A stretch of 64,000 nucleotides of DNA from Dicaeum eximium (Eukaryota; Chordata; Aves; Passeriformes; Dicaeidae): assembly GCA_013396995.1 (NCBI GenBank), contig VWZP01008548.1, positions 1,054,001-1,118,000 on the forward strand, read 5' to 3'. The translations under genes and the position numbers were made by a program. Shown piece by piece: positions 21,639 to 34,937 of the stretch; positions within the stretch are counted from its first letter, which is position 1, and each line of letters starts with the position of its first letter. The notes beneath the pieces were generated by a model, which saw nothing but the letters and a program-made list of their open reading frames with translations, was not told the origin of the DNA and searched no databases.

Positions 21639-22689
21639 CCTTTCATTATAAATTGGGATATCATTTAAATTTTCAGTACAAAAAATAATAACAATTTTTT
21701 TAAAAAATTAAAAATGCAGAAATGTTTGTCAACAAACTATTTGCTTCAAAGTGTAGAGAAATGGGGCTATCAAAGAAAATGTGATGGTGACTTAAAATTT
21801 ATTTATATTTGAACAATCTTGTTTTTTAGCCTGAGAGAAAAACCTGGGCTACTCAGAATGAAATCTTCCCAGAAACTGTAAACAAATAAAATCAGGCTAA
21901 GAAAAGCATCTGACACAGAAAATAAGAGGTTAAATTTTAAACTGTGTTGTTTATCACCTACTGAAATTAGGATCTTTTAATAGAAGCATTATAAAATTTT
22001 GATTAAGGATCGTTGAACCACTCCTTTTAAAAGAGTATTGTTTTTTCTCGGTACGCATTAAAAGTGGAAGTATTGCATACAATAAAATATTTAAGAAGAA
22101 ATAATACCTATTCTTTTTTCAATCCTGATGATTCCATTTTAACATTCCTTCATGCAGTCTTTGAGAGCTCTGCTGCTGCCATGGGTGACGATAGGACCTT
22201 TCTAACCAGTATACTTTAATTATGATTTTTTTCTTTTGTGCACTTTTTTATCAAGTCAAATCTCTCTTTTTTTTTTCTCGAGATCCTAGGAGAGGTGTAG
22301 TTTGGGAAAAATAATATATGCGTATTAGTTTCTGCTCCCATGCTATTATTTCTAGCTGGAACATAAATATATATGTATATTTTTTCTTTTTATTTTAATT
22401 TGAAAGAAAGAATTTTAAAACTTCATATTTCAACGTAATTTCCTGTGTCTAGGAAAAATAGCTGTAGTACCTCTCTTGAGGAATGGATGCAATCTGTGTA
22501 TAATTTCACTTTTGCAAGTCTGAATATATATACACACACACATACANGATCATTAATAATCAATTTCTTATATTTACAGGAAAAATATATTACTATTACA
22601 CTGCATTTTTACACACCTAAGTTTCTTTATAAAGCATCATATAAAGGATTTTAAAAGTATAATTTTGTTCTTGTTGCTAAATTTAAAAT

Positions 22690-23010
22690 TTTTCCAACAT
22701 GCTAGCAGCAGCAAGGGTGTTTACACATCACAGCTCTCACTAGGGGCTTTCAGTCACAGGCAAAGCCTTCTTACTTTCTTATTAAATTCCATGCTACTGC
22801 CCTGTCTGAATCATGTCACCCGCTAGATATAGCCAAAATGTCAGCAATTGTGATGAAGAGAAGGAAAAAGAACTCACTTGCCATACAAAGCCTTACACTG
22901 TGATGCTTTATAAAGCTGATGCTGTCAGTCAAAGCCCATCAGTATTGCTGGTGCAAAGCACAGGGCTTGCTATTGATTTAATTAGCTGGAGATGAGATAA
23001 AGTTCAGTTT
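22690..23010. promoter_or_regulatory. Possible conserved noncoding element
   Basis: This stretch has balanced composition and no low-complexity runs or repeat landmarks. It contains TGATTTAATTAGCTGGAGATG, which includes a homeodomain-type TAATTA core. Nearby are GATAAAG and TGTCAGCAATTG. It reads like conserved regulatory DNA rather than neutral AT-rich spacer. This is impression only, since conservation cannot be seen from one sequence. Confidence 0.2.
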
Positions 23011-26000
23011 ATGCAGCACAATAATTTGCAGGATGTCCACAGGTTTCACAGATTGTGTTGCAAGAAAAGGAAAAACACAGAACTGAATGGATGCAAAACA
23101 GCCCTAGAACCAGAGACTGACAAACAGAGGAAACTGCGTATGTTTCAAGTGTCTGGGCAAAATGTTCTGTGCTACTGATATTTGAGATACAATAATTGTA
23201 AAACATATGCAAGGGAGTCAGTTCTACTGTCACTTTCCATTGTCAGGTGCCAACACAGATCAAGAAACTAATCAGATCAGCATTTTTTGTGTGATTATTA
23301 GAGGAATAATACTTTTTGATGTAATTGCCTTTAAAAGAATGTGATGCTCAGTTTAAAAAAAAAAACACTATACAATATTACCAGTGACACAATGATCTGT
23401 CTGTTAGGCTGTGTAGGTAACTTACTTTTAAAATCTGATTTTTCATTTGTGCCTTTGCAGGTTTTTATTACTTTTGATCCACTCTAGGGAAATGAGTGCA
23501 TGTGCCAAGATTAAAAAGAAATCCCTTTTTAACTACAAGCAATTAACAAGTTCTTTCTTCTACCCTCAGCTTGCACAAGTAACTTCATATTTATATATAT
23601 AGCTATCTATAGATGCAGTTATATGTCTGCAATGTATACATATTACTAAAATAGTAAGAGTGTTGCACAAAATTCACTTATTTTAACTAATATTTTGTCT
23701 CAAAAATCTCTTCTTGTTTTTCAGCTGTATTGAAATCAGCATCTATTAAATCTTGAAATATGTGTCTCTTGCTAGATCTATTGTATGAAATCAAAACAAT
23801 ATACTTAGCAATGTAACAATTAATTTAAAAAGTTGTTTTGAAAATAGGTCAACTGGAGAAAAAAATTTTGCAAGTATCAAAATGCTGTTTGCTTCAAGAT
23901 CCCAACATTTATTTTTTTCCTCAAAAATTTTAGGAGTTGTTTGTCTTAAAGTAGTTAGCTGAAAAAACTCTCTGTTTTTAATTCAGTAATGTTGGTAAAG
24001 AAAGGTGCATTTTCTTTCTCATGAGGCAACTGATTACATAATTGTTCAGATGTTAACAGAGTTTTATTCGTGTGTAATAAAATTTATACAGCTATTATGC
24101 ACAGTTTTGCTGTGTATTGATTTAATGTGTTTCTAAAAATCATAAATGACATGAGGGACTCCTCATAAATTGTGTTTATGTGTCTGGGACTCTGCTAAAA
24201 TATCCCAAATTCAGATGGTTTTGGTACCTGGGAAACATACATGGAACACTGTAGGAAACAAACTGTTGAGGACAAGAGGAAGATACTGTGATGACAAATA
24301 ATAAGGGGGTGACAGCTTGGGGGAGATGTAATAGCCAACCCTATCCCGATGGCTATAGAGTTTATACAGAAAAGTGGCATGTTCCCTAGGCAGTCTGCCA
24401 ATTTATTTTTCATTCCGTTAAATATTACAGAACAAACCCAAGAAAATATCCCAGATTAAGCAGTCAAGGAAAGTCCTTGGCATAAAGTGAAGGGTGAATA
24501 CAGGTAAAAAAGAATGTCTTTCTTTTAGAAGAATGTCTTTGAAAGTCACAGTGGAGGAAATGAGATCTATACATGAAGCAGCAAAGTTAAGATGACCTTT
24601 AAAAACAGTAGGAATCAAACACTGCATGGCTGAACAGTGATCAACCACACTGACCTTGATTATGACTCCTGACCATAGAAAGATGTCCAGGTGCACCCTT
24701 TGGATATGGATGTGGTGCAAGAGTAGAAAGAACACAGGCTCTTTCTTATACTCCTGAAGCATCTACAACTGGTCACTGCTGGAGACAGGATACTGCTTTA
24801 AAAGAACATTTATTCTCCCCTATGAGGGTGTTGTCTTATGACACTTTTTTTTTTCAGACCTACATTTTAAAGTAATATCTCTTTGAATTAATAATTTTCC
24901 TGAATATATACAGCCTAGATAAAGGCTATTCCCTGGTAGTATTTGGGAAGACTTGCAAATTAACCCAAATATTTCAGAAAACAATGCTAAGCAAGATTTT
25001 ACTTTCATCATTTGCCTGTAGAGTATAACAGCAGCCTAAAAACTTTTTTCTTTCATGTAAATCTAGTAATTTTTTCAGTGTGTTAATTTATAATTCACCT
25101 CTAAATTACTCTTTACTCTTGCTTTCTGTAGTTCACAGTTAAGGATATGTTTGGCTTCAAAACAAGACATCTGTATAAATTTTTCATGACCCACTGTCTG
25201 TTTGAGACCACTTATGCAGAGTGACCAGTGTAAAAGCAGTTTGAATTGCTTTAATTAGCAATATTCCTTAGCTTTTTGCAGACATTGGCTCTACTGCTGT
25301 TGCTGTTGCTGTGTACTTTCAGTGGCAGCAAAGAGATATTAGTAAATGTCAATTTATTGGACTGACTTACATTCATTATAAAGTTTCTGCATTTTTAGCA
25401 GAGCAATACTTAAAACATATTCATTTATTTTAAATTGATTAACAAATACTTTTTTTTTTTGGATCAGTTTTCATCTTCTTTGGTCTACATCCATTATCAA
25501 GTGAAATATGTCACAAGAGTCACTTATCTTTGTGGAATGTTGGGATTCTCACACATTCAGTAAAAATACAGTAAAATAAAATAAATAAAAACTCTCCTTC
25601 CTTCTTTCATTTTTTTACAGATTTCTGACAATACCTTTTTGATTATACTCTTTTACAGCATATTTTGAGCTTGCTTACACTTTTAATGCATTTGTAAGTA
25701 AGATAATCTTGTGCTAGGAGAGACAAAAAGATTAGTACAACAAATACTGAAATTATAAAATGGCTCAAACCAAATTCATATCAGTTCTGAGGAAATTTTC
25801 TCATTAGAAAATTAGTTAAGTAACAAATGATGGGGGAGTAAAAAGCATATTACATATCCAGAGTAGAAAGGGGGAGAGAAAACTTGTTAAAGACAAAATG
25901 AGAATGGAAGAGCACATAAGCCAGAAAAGGACAAAGCATTACAAAAATGGAATGCACATGGGAGAGGTGTAGATATGTAAAAGGATGCTAAGGTATCAAT

Positions 26001-28202
26001 AAACAAACAGATGCAAAGGCATCTAATACATTATTCAAAGCACAGTATTTGAAGAGGTGAGATCTGTGGTATGCATATGAACAGAGATGAAGGAAGGACA
26101 AGAGAATCAAATGAAAAACATCCAGTTGAGAACCAAAAAAAAAAGAGAGAAAATGTAGAATAATAAATAAAATGAAATAACATCATAAGAGTAGCACAGA
26201 AAACATGGAGATTACAAAGAATAGCGTAATAATGAATAGCGTATGCTAATTCAGTATAAGAATCTCGTTAAATGCTTCCTAGGTAGAGTGAACTTTCCAT
26301 TACTTCATTGTCCCCGTTGTTGTCCTGCTTTCTCTCTCAACATCTTCTCAAGATACAATATTGCATGATTGCTTTCATTGTTACTCATTGTAGGTCAAAT
26401 TTAACCTTATTTTAGTTCTTCATTCATCCTAAGTAAGCACAAACAAATTGCAGAAATATTTTAAATGTTCTTGGTTGCTGGCTTTTCTATCAAAGTAAAA
26501 TATACACTCATAGAAAAAGATCCATGACACTTCTATCAAGGTTCATGCAATAATTTATGATAGTGTCTGTTATTAATTCATTGTTGAGGTGCAACACATT
26601 AATGAAATTTTTTCTCTAGAGGACTAAGAATGATTCTATGAAGACTGCAAACCTTAAAGCTTATGATTCTATAAACACTGAAAACTTAAAGCTTAGAATC
26701 TCTTTAACAATACAAATTATATAATCATATGTATCAACTGGTATTATATTATAATGTGCAGTGATGATCCCTTTTCTCAACACAGAGGAAGCAGAAAGGG
26801 AAAAGATTCACAAGAGGGTGTGAAGGATGATAAGATGTACAGAATGGCTTCCTTAAATAACTTCAAAGTTACAGAACTTCATTCTGGAAAATGGGCAACT
26901 GAAGAGACTATGGTGGATAACTACAAAATCATCAGTGGCGTTAAAGTGTCATAAGGAATCAGCTCTCTGATTTATTTCTGCAGTGGAACCAGGAACTATC
27001 ACTTGAAGCTTGACTGCTGCAAGTTTGGTTGGATTTTTTTGTTTGTTTGAGTTGGGTTGGGTTGTTTGTTTGTTTGCTTACCCAAAATGATCTGTTTCTC
27101 TTGATAGTGTCAGAAAGTGGAAAAACTGAGGGAAAAACTAAGGGAAACTGTGGCTGTTAAAGCTAAAATGGGTACAAGTGAAGGTTGGATATTTTCATAA
27201 AAGGGAGGTCCTCTGAAGGCTATGGATTGCATAAGCCATCTCATTCCCATGCAGTATAAATCTCAATCAGTATAAAGTGTTGAAAACTAAGGGAATATTC
27301 AATGGAAATATCAGGTTTGTTCTTATTTTCCACAGGCATTTGTTTTGGGCTGCTTCTGGGGGAAAAATAATAGTTGTTTAGCTGAACTTTTAAAAATTCC
27401 TGGTGTAATGCCTTTTATGTCCTTATCATTGCTGAGCTTTGTATACATTGGTGATTTTCATCCTATAAACTGTCTCCAGCCTTATCACTTGATCAGTAAC
27501 TCAGTGTTTCCCTAGCCCTCTGCAGTTAACAGCACAACTGGATCACTCCAGCTTCCTCAGGCTAATCTCTGCTGCAACTCATATTTTCTTTCTCTCTGCC
27601 ATTGTTTTTACTCCTAGCAGCATACACTACAGCAGCATTAATGTTTTATATGCCTATGTAGAACATGTTTGTTTGCCAAAGGACACAATTCTGACAAAGA
27701 AAGCATTTCAAATGTCTGTCATTAAATAAATAAATTATTAATGCTAAACATTAATATAATGATTTAATTTTTAGACAAATTATTTGCATCCTGAGGCTAT
27801 TAAATGTAAAATGACCAACATTCTAATATTGTAGAATTTGTATTTTGATGTTTTAAACTGAAACATGTCTTTCCATATAAGAGCTCTGTGTGGATAAAAT
27901 GTATATTATGAAAGAAAAAGCCTCACTGAAAATAAATCAATTTGGTCACTTCTTTTCATGTGGTCAGATGTAGTGGTGTGGTGTGTTGGCTGCACTCTTT
28001 TGGTACAGGAGCTGAATGTAGAACAAGACAGGATAAAAGTTCCTCAGACTGACTGCCTGTGCTTTAGCTCATGGTAAAACATGCTTCAATACAGGAAAAG
28101 AAGAAAGGTAAATACCACTTTAAAAAACTTCCAGCATACTTGGTTTGACGTTATTGACTGGGAGTTCCAGGAGACAAAAATGTATATGTGTGTACATTCA
28201 TC
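23011..28202. other. Unassigned AT-rich stretch
   Basis: No gene recognised. Near 24755-24790, ACTGGTCACTGCTGGAGACAGG is reminiscent of a fragment common in avian repeats, and the frames at 24195-24762 may therefore lie in an old unidentified element. A 33-base tandem duplication lies at 26630-26694. The rest is AT-rich. Confidence 0.35.
26630..26694 (+). repeat. Tandem duplication of about 33 bases
   Basis: The two units, 26630-26662 and 26663-26694, both begin ATGATTCTAT and both end CTTAAAGCTT. They differ by a few substitutions and one base of length. Confidence 0.85.
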
Positions 28203-28545
28203 TGTTGTGGTTTAACCCCCAACAACAACTAATCACCACACAGATGCTTCCAGAAGGATGGGGTAAAGAGAATTGGAAGGGTTAGAGTGAGAAAACTCAT
28301 GAGTTGAGATAAGAACAGTTTAAAAATACTATGATCGTAATAATAGCAGCAGTAGATATACGACTCCCGGTACTGCTACTACTAATTTTTAGTGAAAAGA
28401 AAAAAAAAAACAAACACCAAAAAAACCAAAAAAAAAAAAAAAACCAAAGCAAAAAAAAGGAAATAAAATCCAAGAAAGAGAAGTGATGCAAATTTAAAAA
28501 ATTGCTTACCACCAACTGACTGATGCAAGCCATCTAAATTTCCTT
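28203..28545 (-). mobile_element. Truncated LTR of family 2 with expanded A-rich tract
   Basis: It begins TGTTGTGGTTTAACCCCC, the inverted terminus of family 2. It continues through GGATGGGGTAAAGAGAATTGG and GAGAAAACTCATGAGTTGAG followed by ATAAGAACAGTTTAA. An A-rich region (28390-28460) then replaces the usual TAATAA-rich part. GTGATGCAAATTTAAAAAATTGC and CCACCAACTGACTGATGC match the next conserved part, after which similarity fades. The remaining U3 is missing. Confidence 0.7.
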
Positions 28546-30804
28546 GTCTGCAGCGTGAATATTTACAACTGACCAGTCACACTAGTCTGTGTGAAGGGTC
28601 AACATGGAGAATAAGTACTCCTTGGGTACAGTTCTTAGCATCCTGAGGTAATCTAAACCAACCCAGCTGAACTGTGCACTTAGAAGTATCCTTCTGCTGC
28701 AACTTGGCATGGAAGAAATGTATTGTGATTGGCTCAGACACAGGTATCCCTGCTACAAATAGGTCATATCAGTACAACTCCTGTGAAATGGATCAGAGGT
28801 ACAAGATCCCTGTGTGCCCTCTAGTTCAAAGTGAGAATAAGAACGATTGGTCAATTCTGATCTCTTTTGGGTGTCTGACCATCACTTATGTGCTGAAAGA
28901 CAAGTTGTAGGATTCTGAGATGTTTTGGAAATTCAGTCTTTCCAGTAAATAAATGAGTTTTTTAAAAAGTCCTGTTTTCATTATTTTTCTTATCTGATGT
29001 AAATAATTTACAGTAATATATGTGAGAACAGCAGGTCTGAGTAGGCTGGTGTGAGATTTCGGTCTAGAAAGAGGACTGTCTTTTCTAATGAGGGGCAGTT
29101 GAGAGATACCGTATGCTCTTAACTTTCAAATTAGTAGAGCCATCTGTTGAACAAATTGTTTGGGGTTCAGGTTTTTGGTGGTTTTTTTTGTTTGTTTTTC
29201 ATTTTAATTCTTTTCTTTTATAATTAAATTTAATTATTAACCAATGAAGCTACTTCTTTACCTGGAGTTTTCAAAGTTTTTAAGATGAGATTCATCAGAT
29301 TTTGACAAAGTTATAGGTCTTGAAAAATATAAAGACCATAATCTGATCTCCCTAAGAGTTTGCTTCTTTGTTGGACTTGCGATTGTCTGTGATCTTTCAC
29401 ATCCTAGAAACTGTGAAAACCTTCAGATCCCAGCTTAGCTAGAAGATATGATATTCATATATTTATGTTTGAAGCCAATTAAAAGCCCCAAACACATTTC
29501 TTTCATGGCAAAGAGTGTCAGGTCTCAGACAGGGGTAAAGAGTATGAATGGAGGAAATTTGTATTTCCAAAACTCATGGCTCTATTCATCTTGAAATTTA
29601 ATTTTTTTTCCTATACAAAATAACTCTGTGTTAATATTAAAAATAAATTAAAAAACCCAATCAAACCTACCCCACAAAAAAACTGAATCCAACACACTTA
29701 CAGCAAATAATATTTATTTCATAAATTTAATTGAGTTATTCCAGAATTTTATGCATTTCACTTTTGCCAAAACTTAAGCAGTTGGGTTTTTTCATGTATG
29801 TGCAACTGTTCATAATTTTTTATCCACCAGTGGAACCATAGTTTGTCTTGAACATGTTAAAAACTTCAAATTTCCCATCTGGGCACGTTTTATTGCATGC
29901 AAATTGGTTATAAAGACTTTGTTATAGCTATTTTATGCATCTTCACTCTCCTCTTCTTAATTTATCTTTTTCTAGTGCAAAATGCCTATAAACTTTTTCT
30001 TTTTTCTTTTTTTTTGGTTATTATTCTTTCATTTTCAATCTTTCCCTTTCATTCATTGACTGTTAGGCTCCATTTCCATGTTATGGCTGAACTGTTGGAA
30101 TTATCCTTATCCTCTGCCCTTCTCTCTTTTGTTCTGTCACAGCTAGGCTGTCTTTCTGTCAAAAAATCTGGAGTTCCTTACACCCTTTCCGGAATATATG
30201 TAATTCAGTAAACTAACAGAAAAATATTTCCTGTGTGATGTTTTTTTCTCCATTGACTGTGTAGTTTTTCCAAAGTTTGAGTTGACTCAATTCTGTGATA
30301 ATACAAATAAAAATCAGAGCTGACTTGAGGGAAACGCTAAGAATTCACAGGTAAGCAAGAGAAGTAACAGAAAATATTTCAAAAATGTTTTCAGAAAACA
30401 GAACATTTCAAAAGTAGACTCAAAAGGCCCAAATGATGTTTCATCCTTCAGTTGTCCCCAGCACAGCAACTCTTCTCTATCTCATATTCAGTTCAAATGG
30501 AAAGTCATCAACTGCATTTGCTTAATAGAAATCAATAGCTAATCAACAAGAATTATAAGCAAAGAATGGAAGAGTTTGTGTACATTGTCACTGACTGCTA
30601 ATTGCAAAGTAAACATGGTGAGCTGCAGATTTACAGATCCTATGCCAATATTCAATTGTTGAAGTGTTCTCACTGTCCTCTCTAGTTGGTGTATGAGTAC
30701 AGTAAACTGGATTCCTAGCTCAACCTCACCTCTGTGCCTGGTAAAATCCTCAGAGATATGTCAAGGCATGTGAAAGACAGGGACATGATTACAGGCAACA
30801 CCTC
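28546..30804. other. Unassigned stretch
   Basis: Mixed AT-rich sequence. The frames at 28674-28910 and 29897-30211 are ordinary open stretches without motifs. The latter is simply T-rich and so hydrophobic in translation. Confidence 0.35.
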
Positions 30805-31428
30805 CCTGAGGACTGCTGCAGTGTTAGTCCATCCCACAGGCAGACAGTCCTCCCAAAATTGCTGCGGTGTGGGTCACTCTTCCACGGGGTACAATCCTCC
30901 TGGGCCAGGCTGCTCCATCATGGGAGTAGGGCCCCTCTCTCCATGGGTCTCCCACTGGATCACAGCCTCCTCCCAGGCATCCAACTGCTCCAGTGTGGGC
31001 ATCTCTGTCACGGGCTGGATCTCTGCATCCCCTGTGGATCCCCAGGGGCTGCAGGGGCACAGCTCCTTCCCCATGGTCTCACCATGGCCTGCAGGGGAAT
31101 GTCGGCTCCAGTGCTTGGATCACCTCCTCCCCTCCTTCTCCACTGACCTTGGTGTCTGCAGAATTGCTCTTCTCACATGTTTTCACTCCTCTATTACCTG
31201 GTTGGAAAATTACAACTGCACAACCACCTTTGTTTTGATTTCTTCTTAAATCTGTTATCACAGAGGCTTTGCCAGCCTCTCTCATTGGCCCAGCCTTGGC
31301 CAGCAGCATGTCCATCTTTAGAGCCATCAGGGATCAGCTCTGCAGGACATGGTGGAAGCTTCCAGCAGCTTCTCACAGAAGGCACATCTGTGGCCCAAAA
31401 CCAAAAACCAGGCCATGCAAAACCAATA
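30805..31428 (-). mobile_element. LTR of family 1, U5 end missing
   Basis: It shares with the copy at 10-940 the GGGCTGCAGGGGCACAGCTC block, a CTTCTTAAATCTGTTATC block, CACAGAGGCTTTGCCAGCC and CAGCAGCTTCTCACAGAAGG. It ends at CCATGCAAAACCAATA. Upstream it carries repeated GCTGCGGTGTGGGTCAC and CTGCTCCATCATGGG units that the first copy has partly lost. Eight frames of 60 to 171 codons on both strands lie inside. They are by-products of this GC-rich repeat and not genes. The sense direction is minus. Confidence 0.75.
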
Positions 31429-32123
31429 GAGATGGCAACTCTCACTAATACTTAAGTGGTTTAGGACATGAATGACTTTAGACACATTCTTTACTCTGCC
31501 AATATGAAATATATAAAAATTCAAGGGTTACTATGAATTTATTTTGCTCTTCATCTGGATATCAGTAATTTTTCTTTGAGTTTCCTTCTTTACAATATCC
31601 AGAAAAGAAGGCAGCTATTTTTTCCCCTCACCTTATCATAATGTTATTGTTACTGCAACAGAACTTATTCAAAAGTTTTCTGTCTATGTTATTTAATCTT
31701 ACAATTAGGGATTCAAGAATATTTACTTGAAAAGTAAAAAATATGGTGATAATAAAAAAATTTCCTGTATTACTCTACTGTCACTTAAATTCAAAGTTAA
31801 GATTGTTTTTCAATTTCCTCAAAAGAAGAAAAATAAATTAGTTTCTAGGTTGAAGATTCTGGGAGATTTATGGAGTTTTATCTGGCTAGTTGCCACGGAG
31901 GTTAATTACTCTTGAGATAAGCCCTAAGGATTATGAAAATTCAAAGCTGAGAAAAAGTGCCATTCTTTGTTATATAAGGAATAAGTTCCCAAACCACTCA
32001 GATGTCCTTGTTAGGAGGAGCATAGGGAAAAGGAATAACCTGGGACAGCTGCAGTCTTGTGGGTTTTTTTTTTTTTGTTTCTTTTTGTTTGGTTGGGGTT
32101 TTTTTTGTTTGGTTTAGTAGTAG

Positions 32124-32150
32124 TTGTTGTTGTTGTTGTTGTTGTTGTTG
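32124..32150 (+). repeat. (TTG)9 microsatellite
   Basis: Nine perfect TTG copies, preceded by three TAG units and flanked by T/G-rich low-complexity DNA. Confidence 0.92.
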
Positions 32151-33407
32151 TGTTGTAGGGGGGTTGGTTTTGTTTTGTTTTATGGTTTGGCGCTTTTTTT
32201 AAAAATTTAATTTAGGTTTTTTTTCCCCCTAGTGATGTTTCGGGTGAAATGCCCCTATTATTTGTAATCTTTATCCCCTTCCATTTGGGAATATGAGGAG
32301 GTAAGATGGTAACTCTTCTCTTGGTTATGAAACCTTTCCTTTGTTGCTTTAGTTAAATTCTGTCTTTGCTTTGTAGCTATATTTAGGTCCCTTATTTTCT
32401 GAGCTATCAGCAAAAATATTCAAAATATCAACCAGAAGAAATGATAATATGAACACAAGACACTGTTTTCCTCATTAGGTCAGATAATTTAAAAAGAAGT
32501 GTTTAAAAATGAGGTTATGATTCTTCTTACAATATAAACATTGGAAACATAAAAAGGGATCCTTCTCTTTGATCTGTAATAGGCAAAGGGGTAAAGGTTT
32601 ATCAGCTTCAATGGTTTTTATTTTCACTGTGGAGAATTTGACATAGCTGTACCTTTGGTTCAGCTGAGTAGCATGTCTTCAAATGCCCAGAATCAACCAG
32701 GGAGGATGTTATGAACTTAAATTTAATAAGCAAAAAGGCAAAAGAGATTTAAGGTTCCTCAGTCTATCCACAGTGAAGATGTCTTAGCTTTTTAATTCTT
32801 GTAGAAGAAAATAGTTTTTAATATATATTTTTTAAGACCCCAACAGTATCCTTAAGCTCTGGAGTTTTTTAGTTGCTATAAATCTGGAATAAAGTAATAC
32901 AATGCCGAAAGCATTGGAAACGTGATTAAAATAAAGTAAAGCATACACTGAAGAAATATTATGAGCCATATTCAACTGACAGACCTACAAGAAATCTGGT
33001 ACTTATTTACAGCAACTAATTATCTTCTTGTGGAAAAAAAATTGAAATTTGTTCCTTATTCTCTAAAGAAAACAAGGATTAAGAGAACCTTTGTCTGCTT
33101 TGGTGCCTTTTAAATAATTTATATGAAAAATCACTTTTCATAAATTTTTATTTCAACACAAAAACTTTAATTCACTGTTTTGCTTTCCTGAGATCATTCC
33201 CCATTCTACAGAACTGCTGATAGATACAGGAATCATATTTCTTTGACTTCCTAATCATTTTATCAGTCAGTCAATTAAACACTCAAGTAATCACTTTTAA
33301 GACTAATAACATCTAGTTTAAGATTTTGATTTAGTTTGTCTTTTCAGCTTTTAAGACTCATATTTAGGCTATGTGATTTTATTGGTTTGAGGGCTGTAAA
33401 GTTTCAC

Positions 33408-33428
33408 CACACACACACACACACACAC
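33408..33428 (+). repeat. (CA)n microsatellite
   Basis: About ten perfect CA units. Confidence 0.92.
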
Positions 33429-33877
33429 TCACATAGCAATTCAGTGCAATTTGAAATCTGGCACATTGGCTAACCTCCAGGTTCCACTGCAAAACTTCAT
33501 AAGTAGTCCTTAAGTCTTGTGTTAGTTCATCCTATCCCATGGGTATTTGGTTGCCCAAAACTCTCAAATGGCCATAGATATTATGAGTTATGTTCAAGAT
33601 CCCCGTGGAGAGTAATGGAAATCTAGGCATCAACCTCATCACAGATACCTGTACTTAGACACCTAATTTAAGTGGTTTGCCTCCCTTATAAATTAGGATA
33701 CCTAAGGATACCTTACCAATTTCATGTTGAATCCCACTCAGATCTTGATTTGCTTACTGAAATGTGTCATTTCGTGCTGTATGAGGAACTCAAGGGTACC
33801 TGAGCCATCCCCATAAGATTGGTAGAAATCACACAAGAGACTTTTTCAATCAGGAGCTTTGGCCAGAAGAGACACAC

Positions 33878-33882
33878 CTGAG
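33878..33882 (+). repeat. Left target-site duplication CTGAG
   Basis: CTGAG directly before the TGTCATAG start of the ERV-type insertion. An identical copy follows its end at 35056-35060. Confidence 0.7.
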
Positions 33883-34118
33883 TGTCATAGTTTGAGGCTT
33901 ACCCAAAAATGGTAAGATTTTATGGGCGGCTCAGTGAGATCCCAAGTGAAGAAATTCAGGAGGAAGAAGGAGGAGCTCCTCTTTTCCAGGCAGGAAGCAC
34001 AGAGGTGAGACCTCTGGCCAGGCCTGGGAGGGGGCTTGGCCCCTTCCCCAGGCCCGGCCAGCCGGCGGCTGTGGGACGATTTTCCCCCACCCTCATTTCA
34101 TCGGAGGTGGCGGCAGGA

Positions 34119-34543
34119 NNNNNNNNNNNNNNNNNNNNNNNNNNNNNNNNNNNNNNNNNNNNNNNNNNNNNNNNNNNNNNNNNNNNNNNNNNNNNNNNNN
34201 NNNNNNNNNNNNNNNNNNNNNNNNNNNNNNNNNNNNNNNNNNNNNNNNNNNNNNNNNNNNNNNNNNNNNNNNNNNNNNNNNNNNNNNNNNNNNNNNNNNN
34301 NNNNNNNNNNNNNNNNNNNNNNNNNNNNNNNNNNNNNNNNNNNNNNNNNNNNNNNNNNNNNNNNNNNNNNNNNNNNNNNNNNNNNNNNNNNNNNNNNNNN
34401 NNNNNNNNNNNNNNNNNNNNNNNNNNNNNNNNNNNNNNNNNNNNNNNNNNNNNNNNNNNNNNNNNNNNNNNNNNNNNNNNNNNNNNNNNNNNNNNNNNNN
34501 NNNNNNNNNNNNNNNNNNNNNNNNNNNNNNNNNNNNNNNNNNN
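34119..34543. other. Assembly gap (425 N)
   Basis: The run of N sits inside the GC-rich part of the LTR insertion. Frames of 162 to 246 codons reported across it are artefacts of translating N. Confidence 0.99.
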
Positions 34544-34818
34544 CCCGGGCGGGTTGCTTGTGGGGACATTGAGAGACACAAGAGAACTTTTCTTTTCTCT
34601 TGTGGAGAAGCTTTTCCATAACATGAACAAGAGGGACTCCTCTCCCTGAGAGAGAATTGAGAAAAGACTATTTCAAAAATGATGGACTGATTGGGATTGT
34701 TGAGTGTTATTTCTTTACATTGACAAATGGGAAGGGAATGTTTGTGGAGGGAGGAGAAGGATCTGAAGGGTTTTGGTGGTTTTTTTTCTTTTCCCTTTTT
34801 TTTCTTCTAGTTACTGTT

Positions 34819-34824
34819 AATAAA
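34819..34824 (+). promoter_or_regulatory. Polyadenylation signal of the LTR
   Basis: AATAAA in TGTTAATAAACTGCCTTTC, placed as expected for the R region of the plus-strand LTR. It is followed by T-rich and TG-rich sequence. Confidence 0.6.
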
Positions 34825-34937
34825 CTGCCTTTCTCTTGAAGTTTTGAGCCTGCTTTGCTTTTCTCCTAGTTGATCCTATTTTACAGCAGGAGAGTGCTCT
34901 GGTGATTAACCAGCACGAGACAACCCACCACATTTAG

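Larger units (their letters stand above)
20721..22689. other. AT-rich stretch with short inverted repeats
   Basis: No gene recognised. It holds two perfect short inverted repeats (21464-21491 and 21602-21638) and one ambiguous base at 22547 next to a short CA repeat. Confidence 0.35.
31429..33877. other. AT-rich stretch with microsatellites
   Basis: No gene recognised. It contains a T/G-rich zone near 32057-32185 including (TTG)9, and a CA repeat at 33408-33428. Confidence 0.4.

Noticed and set aside
24195..24762. Adjacent minus-strand frames of 72 and 114 codons
   Set aside because: No splice sites, domains or codon character. A nearby motif suggests an old repeat instead.
30734..31524. 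Longest gap-free frame of the window (171 codons) plus overlapping frames
   Set aside because: Inside the second family 1 LTR copy, with the same landmarks as 10-940 and no protein motif.
33909..34649. Frames of 162-246 codons
   Set aside because: They span the 425-base N gap and are artefacts.
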